Positions 26,965-35,954 of a DNA stretch of 64,000 nt are shown piece by piece. The first letter of the stretch is position 1, and each line of letters opens with the position of its first letter. Source of the stretch: an uncultured Christensenellaceae bacterium (GTDB lineage: Bacteria; Bacillota; Clostridia; Christensenellales; UBA3700); assembly GCA_944381365.1 (NCBI GenBank), contig CALWKW010000003.1:1-64000 (forward strand), written 5' to 3'. The notes under the pieces were generated by a model. That model saw nothing but the letters and a program-made list of their open reading frames with translations. It did no database searches and was not told the DNA's origin. Made by a program: the position numbers and the translations under genes.

Positions 26965-27538
26965 AAACGCTCTCGAACAATATGTTGTAGAGAATGTTCT
27001 ATCTTTTTTATCTAACGAAAGCAATTTGAAAATTATTGCAAAAGATGTACTAAAATATTATGACTCCAGAACGAATGAAAGTGAAATTAAATCTATCCGC
27101 AAAAGAATAGCTGATATTCAAGAAGAAGCCGACTCTGCTGCCAATGCGTTCATTGAGGCTAAAAATCCCCTTCTAAAGCAACGCATTGAAAAGCGAATGC
27201 AAGAATGTGAAATATTGCTGTCTGACCTTGAAAAATTAAAAGCTCAACTAATTCTTGAACGTGGACAAAAACTCTCCGAATCTGACATCATTTCTTTCGT
27301 CAAAATAATCCTCAAAGGAGATATAAATGATATTGAATTTAAGCGCAGATTGATAGATAATCTTGTCTATAAAGTATATATAAGCGATGATAACACTTAT
27401 ATTTACTTCAATATAAAAGGCGGCAACAATATTGAAGATATAACTTTAGAAGACACCGAAACCGCATTGAAAAACAGCAAATATGTTCAAACGCCCAGTG
27501 ACCTAGCCCGCCAAAAAAATCCTAAATCGAACACCTAA
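26963..27538 (+). pseudogene. C-terminal fragment of a large serine recombinase
   Basis: Reading from KNALEQYVVENVL to the stop at 27538, the frame holds the coiled-coil tail typical of large serine recombinases (TndX/TnpX group): a long helix (KSIRKRIADIQEEADS and RIEKRMQECEILLSDLEKL) and the terminal strand region (FKRRLIDNLVYKVYISDD and YFNIKGGNN). The N-terminal catalytic domain with its nucleophile Ser and the zinc-ribbon part are absent. It is the relic of the element that probably carried the ATPase block, and it directly abuts the truncated GH35 gene. Confidence 0.75.
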
Positions 27539-27557
27539 ATTCGGTTTAGGATTTTTT
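27516..27557 (+). terminator. Terminator after the recombinase relic
   Basis: AAAATCCTAAATCG (from 27516) pairs with CGGTTTAGGATTTTTT (to 27557). It lies at the junction with the GH35 stump. Confidence 0.75.
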
Positions 27558-27558
27558 C

Positions 27559-27838
27559 TTACCACAAATACGGTATTTCGCTTAAAAACAAGCAATTTTG
27601 AGCCGTCTTGCAAAATTCGACTATATTAAGCATTCCGCCAAAATCGAACTCACCTTCTTCCGGCTCGTGCAAATTCCAGCAAGTTACCGTTTCCACGCAA
27701 TTCATACCCAACGCTTTGAGCTTTTTGAGTCTGTCTTCCCAATACTCGGGCAAAACTCTGAAATAGTGCATTGCTCCCGAAAAAAACTCTGAAAGGTTTT
27801 CCGTCCAAATAAAACGAATCTTTTCTTATCTCAAACAT
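27559..27838 (-). pseudogene. Truncated, frameshifted GH35 beta-galactosidase
   Basis: Only the first ~80 residues of a GH35 enzyme remain. MFEIRKDSFYLDGKPFRVF runs in one frame. After a run of seven T's (27780-27786) the reading continues one frame away as GAMHYFRVLPEYWEDRL and WNLHEPEEGEFDFGG, which are GH35 signatures. Six T's would restore the frame. Homology stops near 27600 at the mobile-element side, so about 500 residues with both catalytic Glu are lost. The start at 27838 follows GAGGAG and overlaps the GH36 stop region, showing it once was the last gene of the glycan operon. Confidence 0.85.
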
Positions 27839-27840
27839 TC

Positions 27841-29712
27841 TCATATCTCCTCAATAAATTTAATCTCGAAAGGCTTGAGTATACCTTGTATCTTGCCTAT
27901 GCCTAGCAAATCGAATTCGTATGGTATTATCTTGTCGCCGCTGTTGCGCAACATTATAATATATTTGCCGTCACGGCACGCATAATAACCGTAAACTTCT
28001 CCTTTGTCGGGTCTTCCTCCGAAGAACTGCGAGGTACTCAATAATTCGAAATTCTTCTCCGTCCATTTTAGAATATCGCAAGTCGTCTGCCATTTTTTCT
28101 TATTCATCATAGCGGGAGAAAAATACAGCTCGATAATTCCGCTGCCTCTCATCATGCACGCTTTGAGATATAAGGCAAACTCCTCGTCGGTATAGACGAC
28201 GGGTTTATTCTTTTGCCAAGGTCGGGAAACATTGTAGTTTCTCAATGCGTAACAAGGCTCGTGATTGTAGAGATGACAGGCGGGGAATTGCAATTGTCTG
28301 TCCTCGTAGAAATTACGGTAGCGCTCATCGCGGTAATTCAAGCACATGGACAAGTCGTTGCCTTTGCCGACATAGCCCATATCGGACGCGTTGTTCATCC
28401 ATATAAAATCCACCCACTTGAGAAACCAAGGCGAACAATGCACGTAAGAAGTGATATTCAAACAAACGTCGGGCTGAACTCTGCGGATTTTTTCAAAGCC
28501 TTTTATCCACTCTTCCCAAAAATAAGTATAGAAAGCAAGCCCTTCGCCCTTTGCCTTGATATGATTGTGATTGCTCTTTTTACAAGGCTCTTTCGCAAAG
28601 CCGTCAATTTTAAAATAATCTACGTTGTACTTGCGGCAAAACTCTGCCATTTTATCGCACAAATCGGATATATATCGCTTGTCCGCCGTGCATATATCTC
28701 TGCTTTTGGTATTGACGTGATAGCCTATTTTTTTGAGAAGTCTGGCGAATTTTACGGTCTGCGAAGTGTATCCTCCTCTCGGGCCGAACCATACCCCGAA
28801 CTTGCTTCCCAAAGACTGAGTAAGTTTGGCTTCGTTTGCAAAACCGTCTTTGAATTTGTCGTTGAATTCCCAAAATACGGGTTTCTTATACTCTGCCCAA
28901 CCGTCGTCAACAACGTAGCAATCCAAAGGTCTGAGTCCCGTATCTTTTAGTCCTTCGTATACTTGTTTGAAAGATTTTTCTATCCTCTCTGGCGTTATAT
29001 CTAGCATATTGTCATACCAACTGTTGAACTGAAGTCTCAATCTGAAAGGTCTGGATATGCTCTCGATATATTCAAAAAAGGCTTTTCTCATTGCCACAAA
29101 ATTGTCGGCACTGCCCACGCCTACTATCTGCATAGGCAATTCGTAAACCAAATTCTCGCATACCTCAGAAAGCTTTCTGCCCGTATTGTATCTGCAATAC
29201 GCTTTATCCGCCCCAATCGCATTCTCGCCTACGGGGGATTCGGTGCCTATAAACATATCGCCCAAATACAAAGGTTGTCCCAGTCTTGCGATAGATTGAG
29301 GCAAATAAGTCTTTCCCGCATAAGGCGCTTGCCACACAAACGCTATATTACCGCAATCAAAAGTCTGCAAATCCGCATACTCGATAAATATATCCTCTTT
29401 TGCCTTAAGAACAATTTTTTTATACAATACGCCTTGCTTGCCCGATATGTAGGAAACTTCCAAAAGAAAACTGCCGTCTTTGCAAACAAGCTTATATCCC
29501 TTTTCGTCTGCGTTTTGCAACGTCATATCAGCCTTCGTCACAACTTTTGCTTTCTTGTCGCAACCGCGTCTGTATTTTACGGACACGTCCTCGCTGTTTG
29601 AAGAATAGACGTTGCCGGTCAACAGATTGCGGTATTCGACAGATTCGATAACACCGTTTTGACAGTAAAGAGTTTTTTGAATTTTTTGGCTTTGATAAAT
29701 CAGTTTGTTCAT
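27841..29712 (-). CDS. GH36-like alpha-galactosidase family glycosidase
   Basis: A 624-aa glycoside hydrolase with a beta-sandwich N-terminal part and a TIM barrel of the GH36/GH27 clan. Visible motifs are CYVVDDGWAEY near residue 270, FGVWFGPRGGY near 305 and the likely nucleophile Asp in YFKIDGFA near 370. Activity on alpha-galactosides or alpha-N-acetylgalactosaminides is expected; some GH36-type enzymes act on the blood-group A determinant. There is no signal peptide, so it is cytoplasmic. The start at 29712 has GGGGGAAA in front and overlaps the upstream stop (ATGA). The GH35 stump follows, also overlapping. Confidence 0.8.
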   Translation of the reverse strand: MNKLIYQSQKIQKTLYCQNGVIESVEYRNLLTGNVYSSNSEDVSVKYRRGCDKKAKVVTKADMTLQNADEKGYKLVCKDGSFLLEVSYISGKQGVLYKKIVLKAKEDIFIEYADLQTFDCGNIAFVWQAPYAGKTYLPQSIARLGQPLYLGDMFIGTESPVGENAIGADKAYCRYNTGRKLSEVCENLVYELPMQIVGVGSADNFVAMRKAFFEYIESISRPFRLRLQFNSWYDNMLDITPERIEKSFKQVYEGLKDTGLRPLDCYVVDDGWAEYKKPVFWEFNDKFKDGFANEAKLTQSLGSKFGVWFGPRGGYTSQTVKFARLLKKIGYHVNTKSRDICTADKRYISDLCDKMAEFCRKYNVDYFKIDGFAKEPCKKSNHNHIKAKGEGLAFYTYFWEEWIKGFEKIRRVQPDVCLNITSYVHCSPWFLKWVDFIWMNNASDMGYVGKGNDLSMCLNYRDERYRNFYEDRQLQFPACHLYNHEPCYALRNYNVSRPWQKNKPVVYTDEEFALYLKACMMRGSGIIELYFSPAMMNKKKWQTTCDILKWTEKNFELLSTSQFFGGRPDKGEVYGYYACRDGKYIIMLRNSGDKIIPYEFDLLGIGKIQGILKPFEIKFIEEI

Positions 29713-29933
29713 AATGATTTCCCCCAGGCTTGAATTTTTTCTGCAAGACTTCTGTTCTGTGTGTCGAAAGTATCTTGCGCACTCCATTCGTATCCGGCGG
29801 GAGTACCCGTCTGTGTTTGCTTTCCTATCTGTGTAAGATAAATATTAGGTATTGCTATGACAAGTGCCAAAACCACCGCACAAACCGTAACGGCAATAAT
29901 TATTTTTTTCGATTTAGAAGACAGTTGTTTCAT
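29709..29933 (-). CDS. Small single-pass membrane protein in the glycan operon
   Basis: A 74-aa protein with a basic N-terminus (MKQLSSKSKK), one membrane helix at about residues 11-31 (IIIAVTVCAVVLALVIAIP) and a 40-residue outer tail (QTQTGTPAGYEWSAQ and so on). The family is not recognised. It starts 7 bp after GH110 and overlaps GH36 by 4 bp, so it is translated as part of the operon. There is no lipobox and no catalytic motif. It could anchor or assist a transporter, or be a truncated piece of one. Confidence 0.6.
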   Translation of the reverse strand: MKQLSSKSKKIIIAVTVCAVVLALVIAIPNIYLTQIGKQTQTGTPAGYEWSAQDTFDTQNRSLAEKIQAWGKSL

Positions 29934-29940
29934 ATTTACC

Positions 29941-31569
29941 TCATTGCAATTTTACGATATCGGAATTTTTGGATTTTATTCTTTTTGCGCCTTTGAAGAC
30001 GTTGTCCGAGATGACTATGTTGTCAGTCGATTTAAAATACAATCCTCCTTTTTCGCCGCTGTCGAAGGTATTGTTTTTTATTGTAATATTTTTGTGTACA
30101 TATCCTCTGTGAAAGGCATTTTCGGGTTTGACGAAAACGTTGTACATAGGACACTCGCCGAAATAGTTGTTTTCAATGACGACGTCCTGCACGTTGCCGC
30201 TTTCGTACCAACTCTTTGCGTCATCGGATATCAGAATCGAGTGCATTGACGTATTGATAAATTTGTTGTTGGAAATTCGTACTTTCCCGCTTGTAGTTAC
30301 AAGTACTCCTCGTGTTATGATTCTGCTCATAGTATTGTTTTCAAAATTAAGACCAGGACAAGCGTCAATGTCTTCTATGACGAAACCGACAGGCGCGGTA
30401 ATTTCGCTGTCAAGTTCAAGTCGTAAGGTTTTTTCGTCTATGAGCTCGGAAGAGATTATTCTCGCTCTGTCCCTGCCCGTAAGAGTTTTGGGGTCAACGA
30501 CCTTTACCGTATCCCCCTCTCTCAAAGGATTGAATCCGTGAGATTGCAGATGAGCGAATTTGACCGTCATATTCCTTCCTTCGTGCGATACTATAGGAAA
30601 ATGGATACCGTGTACATTCAGACAATCGTCACCCGAACCTTTGAAATAATTATCCTTGATATTCACTACGCCTCTGCACATACAAATCTGAATAAAGTCA
30701 GCAACCGACGCCATTAACTTGCTGCTGTTTGCCTGAGGGGCAAATCTGCATTTGTTTATGGAAATATCCTTGCTGTTCTGGCATACGACTGCCAAGGAAT
30801 AGTTGAAGTATTGATTAATTCCTTCAAGCGTTACGTTTTCGCAGTTGTCCACAAAAATTCCCGCATACTTTCTTCTGACGTCAAAGCAATAGAATCTGTC
30901 GCCTTTTTTGTAGTTTTTAGGAAACAAATAATAGGCTCTGAACAAATTCGAAGAAAGTTCCTTGATTTTATACGAACCTAACAGCGGATGACTAACGCGG
31001 CGTATCTTATCCGGATTATCCGTGCCGATATGTCCTATCCAAAAAGCCGAAGCCGCTTTATTGTTGAACGGAACGCAATAATCCTTACCTGCAAAATAAT
31101 ATTTGCCGTCAATGCATACATAACGGCTTTCTGCATCTATGTTGAAATCAATATAATTGTATTTTTTATCTGAAACCCTGAATTCGTGCAAATCGGGATT
31201 TAAAGTCTTGATAGCAAAATCTTTGAGCGTAACGTTTTGACAACCTATGACGGATACATTCGTCATCTGACCGTCAAGTACAAAAGTGCAACCGTTGCCT
31301 TCAAAAATCAGATTGTCAATCTCTTCTATCAATACGGCAACGGTGTTTAGGTGAGGCTCCTCACCATTTTCCCACTCGTTGTCACCTATCGTATTTGTTA
31401 TGTACAATTTCTTTTTAGCGGCATTGTCCGACGATATAAAATACTCGCCTTTTTCAAATTCCAATATCTTTTCTTCTTTTATGATCTTAAGCTCTTGAAA
31501 AAGTTGCTGCAATTCCTCGGTTATGTCTTTGCCGCATACGATACCTTTTTCTTTTACTTTTATCCTCAT
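29941..31569 (-). CDS. GH110 alpha-1,3-galactosidase
   Basis: A 542-aa right-handed beta-helix enzyme of family GH110, which removes terminal alpha-1,3-linked galactose from blood-group B or linear B structures. The family motif GSGDDCLNVHG lies near residue 313; its adjacent Asp pair is in the active centre. Multiple NITIKNNTF / VVIENNYF-like rungs mark the beta-helix in the C-terminal half. No signal peptide is present, so it should work in the cytoplasm after uptake of the glycan. AAAGGA precedes the ATG. It lies between the fucosidase and the small membrane protein. Confidence 0.9.
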   Translation of the reverse strand: MRIKVKEKGIVCGKDITEELQQLFQELKIIKEEKILEFEKGEYFISSDNAAKKKLYITNTIGDNEWENGEEPHLNTVAVLIEEIDNLIFEGNGCTFVLDGQMTNVSVIGCQNVTLKDFAIKTLNPDLHEFRVSDKKYNYIDFNIDAESRYVCIDGKYYFAGKDYCVPFNNKAASAFWIGHIGTDNPDKIRRVSHPLLGSYKIKELSSNLFRAYYLFPKNYKKGDRFYCFDVRRKYAGIFVDNCENVTLEGINQYFNYSLAVVCQNSKDISINKCRFAPQANSSKLMASVADFIQICMCRGVVNIKDNYFKGSGDDCLNVHGIHFPIVSHEGRNMTVKFAHLQSHGFNPLREGDTVKVVDPKTLTGRDRARIISSELIDEKTLRLELDSEITAPVGFVIEDIDACPGLNFENNTMSRIITRGVLVTTSGKVRISNNKFINTSMHSILISDDAKSWYESGNVQDVVIENNYFGECPMYNVFVKPENAFHRGYVHKNITIKNNTFDSGEKGGLYFKSTDNIVISDNVFKGAKRIKSKNSDIVKLQ

Positions 31570-31586
31570 AATTTATCCTTTCTCGT

Positions 31587-33785
31587 TTAAACAAGTTTTG
31601 CGTTTTCCAAAATCGCGTTTTCCGATAGGTTGACATTTCTCAATCTCACCGGTTTGTCTGATTTGAATTTTATCACCAGACCGTTTTGCCACTCAAAGTC
31701 TAATCTTATTCCGTTGACTATGTGTCCGCTTACGCTGCCGTTTTTAAGTTGGTCTATACACGCCGGTAACAATTCTATTATTCCGTCTTCCTCGTATACC
31801 AACAATTCGTTGATGCCTGCTACAAATCCGAAGTTTCCGTCAATCTGAAAAAATACGGGCGGATGAAAATCAAAGAGATTTTTCAATATGGATTTAGCAA
31901 GCATACAGTTTACGGTTTTTCCTGCTGTTTCCTTATCGTGGAATCTTCCCGCGAGACATATTGCCCACGCCGCGCTCCAACCGATAGATGAATGAGAATT
32001 GTCCGTTCTCATTTTAAACAGTTTGTAGTTGAGTTTGCAAAGTTCTTTGTCTTTATAATATCCTACCGTCTTCCCGGGATATACGCCGTACAGAGGAGAA
32101 AAATGTCTGTGCCCCTTTTCGTTAAAGTCAAATTCCTTATGCCATTCTGCAAGTCCGAATTTACACTCCTGATAAGGATAAAGTTTTTTCACCGCTTCTT
32201 TTATCCTCTGTTTGATATCCTCCGACATAGGACTTTCGAGCGCATACGAGAAAGTTCTCCTTATCACTGACATTTCGAAAGCTCCCGCATAATCAACGCT
32301 TGCCGTACCGTCGCTTGCGTTGAATCTCAATTCGGGAGACGCTGAAGGACAGGTAACGAGATATCCGTCTTTTTCTGTAAGATAATCGAGAATGAACAAT
32401 ACGCTCTGTTCCAACGCATACAAGGTGTCTTTGTCGAAGCCCTTGCCGCCGTTAAGCTGATGCTCTACCGTCTCGTTGACTATCCACGCTCCGCACAGGG
32501 GCGCATACATATATTCGGCGTCGCCTCTCACGGGAGAAGTATTGCGCCAGATATCGACATTGTGATTGCAGGCTAATCCTTTTGCTCCGTAATTTACCTT
32601 TGCTGTATTCTGTCCTCTCTCGACAATTTCTTTGGTAGCTTGATAAAAAGGTTTCAAACACTCCTGCAAACCTACGGTACTAGCGTGCCAATAGTTCATT
32701 TCGTAATTTATATTAGTAGTGAGATTACTGCTCCAAGGCGGTCTGACGCTGTGATTCCATTGTCCTTGCAGATTAAGCGGTTGAGAATTACGGCTGCCGG
32801 CTATCGTCATATATTTTCCGTAATTGTACAAAAGGCTTATCAATTCCGCCTCAGCCATTCCGCTCTTGGCTTTTTCAAGCATAGAGAGTACGTCTTTATC
32901 CGAATTTTCGCCGATAACAAGCTTGTGTCTGTCGTACAATGCCTTATAGTCGCTTATGTGCGATTGCAATACCTTTTCATAATCGTAAACTTTAAGATTT
33001 TTCACGGTATCGGATATTACCTTTTCGCAATCGCTGACTGGCATTTTGTCATAACCCGAAAATCCCGTGCCTGTGACAGAATAAATATTTACATAACCAG
33101 CACCCGTTACCTTTATACTTTTATCGCCGTAAATCACTCTGCCGTCGGTATCCAAACAAGTGGCAAGACAAAACGCCATTGCCTTTTTCTCGTTGTATCT
33201 GATAGGGAAAAGTTTGGTTCTCAAATAATTAGGTAAAGCTACGTCGGGAGCGTTGCCGTACACGATAAGTTTTTTATCGCTCACTCTCACTCTGTGTTTT
33301 ACTTTCGAACTTGCGCTTATGACCAAACCGAATTTTTCCTTGCTTTCCGCCCTGTAAACAGCAACGTTATCAGGACAGCAAACAAAACTAGTGCGCTTCA
33401 ACTGACCGCTCTCTGCTTGAAAAAGCGCTGTCTCCAAATCAAGACTGTGTTTGTAATTCTTGCTGTCTTTAACGCTTGTAAATTTGATTTTCAAGTCGGC
33501 AAGCGGCATATATGCCTGCGAATAATTGCCGTATAAATTGTCTTTTACAAATTGACTAGCAAGAGAATTTTTGCCTTGAAAAATCAACTCCCTTGCTTTT
33601 TGCAAATTTTCAAAAGCATCTTTTCTGTCGTGATTTTGAGGATAGCCCGACCAAAAAGTAGCGTCATTGAAACAGAGTTTTTCGCTACTTTTACCGCCGT
33701 AAACCATCACGGCTGTTTTGCCGTTACCCAAAGGCAACGCCTCGTGCCAGAATTTCGCAGGTCTGAAATAAATCAAACTGTTCAT
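31587..33785 (-). CDS. GH95 alpha-L-fucosidase
   Basis: A 732-aa glycosidase of family GH95, which releases alpha-1,2- (or alpha-1,3/4-) linked L-fucose from H-antigen type glycans by inversion. The N-terminal domain starts FWHEALPLGNGKTAVMVYGG. The (alpha/alpha)6 barrel has NSQPLNLQGQWN, MNYWHAS and CNHNVDIWRNTSPVRGD (near residue 405), all typical. No signal peptide is visible, so a cytoplasmic enzyme is predicted. GATAAAGGAAGAAAAAG precedes the ATG. It is the first gene of the operon; a weak promoter (TTGACA near 33820) is possible. Confidence 0.92.
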   Translation of the reverse strand: MNSLIYFRPAKFWHEALPLGNGKTAVMVYGGKSSEKLCFNDATFWSGYPQNHDRKDAFENLQKARELIFQGKNSLASQFVKDNLYGNYSQAYMPLADLKIKFTSVKDSKNYKHSLDLETALFQAESGQLKRTSFVCCPDNVAVYRAESKEKFGLVISASSKVKHRVRVSDKKLIVYGNAPDVALPNYLRTKLFPIRYNEKKAMAFCLATCLDTDGRVIYGDKSIKVTGAGYVNIYSVTGTGFSGYDKMPVSDCEKVISDTVKNLKVYDYEKVLQSHISDYKALYDRHKLVIGENSDKDVLSMLEKAKSGMAEAELISLLYNYGKYMTIAGSRNSQPLNLQGQWNHSVRPPWSSNLTTNINYEMNYWHASTVGLQECLKPFYQATKEIVERGQNTAKVNYGAKGLACNHNVDIWRNTSPVRGDAEYMYAPLCGAWIVNETVEHQLNGGKGFDKDTLYALEQSVLFILDYLTEKDGYLVTCPSASPELRFNASDGTASVDYAGAFEMSVIRRTFSYALESPMSEDIKQRIKEAVKKLYPYQECKFGLAEWHKEFDFNEKGHRHFSPLYGVYPGKTVGYYKDKELCKLNYKLFKMRTDNSHSSIGWSAAWAICLAGRFHDKETAGKTVNCMLAKSILKNLFDFHPPVFFQIDGNFGFVAGINELLVYEEDGIIELLPACIDQLKNGSVSGHIVNGIRLDFEWQNGLVIKFKSDKPVRLRNVNLSENAILENAKLV

Positions 33786-33962
33786 CTTTTTCTTCCTTTA
33801 TCTTTTTACATATATCGTCTGTCAATTAAATTATATATTCATATAATTTTTTTGTCCATACGAAATATCAATCGACTTTTATCTCAAAACAAACAGGCAT
33901 CCTTGTATCCAAAGGTTAGGGATATATATTTACTTCCGCAAGCTTCTTCATATTAGAATCGT

Positions 33963-34320
33963 TCACCAATCTGGAATCAATGCCTTGATTAAATTTACTA
34001 TTCTTTTATGCTTTGTAGGCTTATAAATTTTATTATATAAAGGACGGACATAGTTATCTAATTTTAATATAGCGTCTTTTGATGCTGTGTAATAATATAT
34101 ACAGTGATTTTCTTCCAAAAGGGAATATAATTTGGCTTTTTCCGTATCGTCTTTTAATTTGTCGATTATCTCTTTATATATTTTTATAGCTTTTCGCACA
34201 TAAGCACGGTCATTATAAGATTCTTGCAGATTTTTAATTGTAATTGAGTACTCATCAGGTGCAGTAATTGTTGCTCCAACTCCAAATCCACAGTCCTTTA
34301 TATCATCAATAGTAAATATG
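33963..34320 (-). pseudogene. Gene relic, possibly a glycosyltransferase C-terminus
   Basis: An open frame of about 115 codons runs from FIFTIDDIKDCGFGVGATI through YSITIKNLQESYNDRAY to the stop at 33963 (RIVNLIKALIPDW). Its first in-frame start is a GTG at 34199, without Shine-Dalgarno. The DCGFGVGA segment and basic helical end resemble the C-terminus of GT-B glycosyltransferases, but no domain is certain. It appears to be a 3' fragment left by deletion. Confidence 0.4.
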
Positions 34321-34337
34321 AAAATTTAATTCTTCAA

Positions 34338-34488
34338 TTTGTAACAAATTCGGAAAATTCTCGATAACTATGTGTATGGATTTTTTCATTATCTCCCCTA
34401 ATTGCTCCTAAATCTTCTATTTCACCTTTCAAAGAAGTTTCACTATCAATAAAAACTATGTTTTTCTTGTCAAATAAAAAATCCATAT
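34338..34488 (-). pseudogene. N-terminal fragment of a DEDD exonuclease-type protein
   Basis: After GGAGGAAAAT an ATG at 34488 begins MDFLFDKKNIVFIDSETSLK followed by EIEDLGAIRGDNEKIHTHSY and stops after 50 codons. The start FIDSET and DLGAI pattern match the ExoI motif of DnaQ-like exonuclease domains, as found at the front of some RecQ-type helicases. The rest of the gene is missing. It lies head to tail with the relic at 33963-34320. The AT-rich 34489-35042 stretch upstream holds no intact gene; 34680-34910 looks like decayed coding sequence with frequent stops. Confidence 0.5.
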
Positions 34489-35042
34489 TTTCCTCCACAC
34501 ATCCAACTATTTATACTTTAGCATATAAGTATTATTTATTCAATAATACAGGTATAAAATATTGTTTTATTTTTATATATTCGACAAAATTTTATATTAT
34601 AAACGCAAATATTCTATATTTCCACATTGTTTTATAATTTCAAATTTATTGATATTAAAATTATATGATAGCACTTAAATTCTAAAAGACTTTGATTTTG
34701 CTCTTAGATTTATCATGCTAGTCATACAAACTAAGCTAGCCTCGACTGTTATGGTAAAATTATTTTTCTAAAGTGCCCTAGAATATTACTGATATAGATA
34801 TCTTGTGTATAGCTCAATAGCACCTTAGTATTCTTGCTGATTGTCCTTGATAAAACCTCGATAGATATCTACATCTTGCGCATTATCTTACAAATTTTTT
34901 TACATATAAAACACATTAGATTGTGACAACTGTTTGCTAAAAAAATCATATTTTCTAAAAACTATAGAAATATTGATAAGGATATGCTATAATTAAATCG
35001 TATTAATGATGCTTAAAAATTTCAACTAAAGTGGGCACTTTT

Positions 35043-35618
35043 ATGAGCAAAAAACTAAGTGATTCTGATATGGATCAAATTCAATATGAATGGGAGAAAA
35101 AACACTTAAACGTATCGGGATTGAATCCAAAAGATTTCAAGTATTTTGAATATGACGATCCCTATGTGAAAGATGAAATCGTCAAATGTTCGATATGCGG
35201 AAAAGCGGCATACCAAGACCAATACGGTAACGGCGAATGCCCTAATTGCGGATGGAAGTTCAGTGAAGACGAAGAAGCGTTTGAAAAGGATTTTGGTATA
35301 AGCTATCCTATGCTGGTATCCCCTACTACAGCGAGAGAGCAATACAAAAAAGGTTTGCCGTTCAAGGCGACATTTGAAGAATTCCTAAACGGACTTTATT
35401 TTTATAGTGAAATGCTTTTTAAGTATGACGGCGTTATGTATGAAGTCTTTCTGAAAGGCAAAGATATGACGATTGTATTTTGTTCAAAAGATTTTCAACA
35501 AGAATATAAAACGAGAGAAGAGTTTTCTGCCAAAGCAAATATAAACGGAATACTTGTAAAAGATTTATGGGATAAAGTAACTTTTGCAGGGTTTATGTAT
35601 TGCGGAGAAACAAAATAA
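35043..35618 (+). CDS. CPCC-like zinc-ribbon hypothetical protein
   Basis: A 191-aa soluble protein. A zinc ribbon at about residues 45-70 has CSICGKAAYQDQYGNGECPNCGW, split as CSIC and CPNC, followed by an acidic stretch, like the CPCC domain often found in toxin-immunity loci. The rest (about 90-190) has no recognised domain and is rich in aromatic residues. The preferred start is ATG at 35043; an upstream in-frame GTG at 35031 is possible. There is no toxin gene next to it. The region is AT-rich accessory DNA with relics on the left, so an orphan immunity-type gene is possible but unproven. Confidence 0.6.
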   Translation: MSKKLSDSDMDQIQYEWEKKHLNVSGLNPKDFKYFEYDDPYVKDEIVKCSICGKAAYQDQYGNGECPNCGWKFSEDEEAFEKDFGISYPMLVSPTTAREQYKKGLPFKATFEEFLNGLYFYSEMLFKYDGVMYEVFLKGKDMTIVFCSKDFQQEYKTREEFSAKANINGILVKDLWDKVTFAGFMYCGETK

Positions 35619-35685
35619 TAAACTGTTAATATTATTAATGAAAACCCAGTATTACCAAACAAAATAAACATTCTATTACACCACA

Positions 35686-35723
35686 TACTCGCTACCCGAT
35701 AAAGGTAGCGAGTATTTTTTTGT
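35686..35723 (+). terminator. Terminator after the zinc-ribbon gene
   Basis: ACTCGCTACC / GGTAGCGAGT stem with loop CGATAAA, then TATTTTTTT. A degenerate second copy (GCTATCCGATAAAGTTAGC, then GAGTATTTTT) lies at 35910-35937. Between them is another hairpin (AATAGGT / ACCTATT, about 35775-35806). The 35724-35954 stretch has no gene. Confidence 0.8.
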
Positions 35724-35954
35724 CAAAAATACTCAGCTTAAATATCGGTCGCTCGTCATACCGACCAAACGAATAGGTATATATCTTTGATATAACCTAT
35801 TGTCGGTACTATTTTAATCTGATTAGTTAAATTATCTGTTTTAGATTTGGGAAGCTGTCTTGACTGCTACTACCTCAAGACACCGAAATAGTGACGCTCA
35901 ACAAGATGCTATCCGATAAAGTTAGCGAGTATTTTTATCATAATACAATAACAA

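Noticed and set aside
28213..28950. 245-codon plus-strand ORF
   Set aside because: Antisense to the GH36 gene, no Shine-Dalgarno and no recognisable domain; a shadow frame.
33800..33830. Strong promoter for the glycan operon
   Set aside because: TTGACA is present on the minus strand but the only -10 at 17 bp is GATAAA on the Shine-Dalgarno; too weak to list as a feature.
34680..34910. Possible transposase remnant
   Set aside because: Short coding-like stretches on the minus strand, but too many stops and no motif to name a family.
35686..35937. Short CRISPR-like repeat pair
   Set aside because: Only two copies of different quality, each a hairpin with a T-run; they are terminators.
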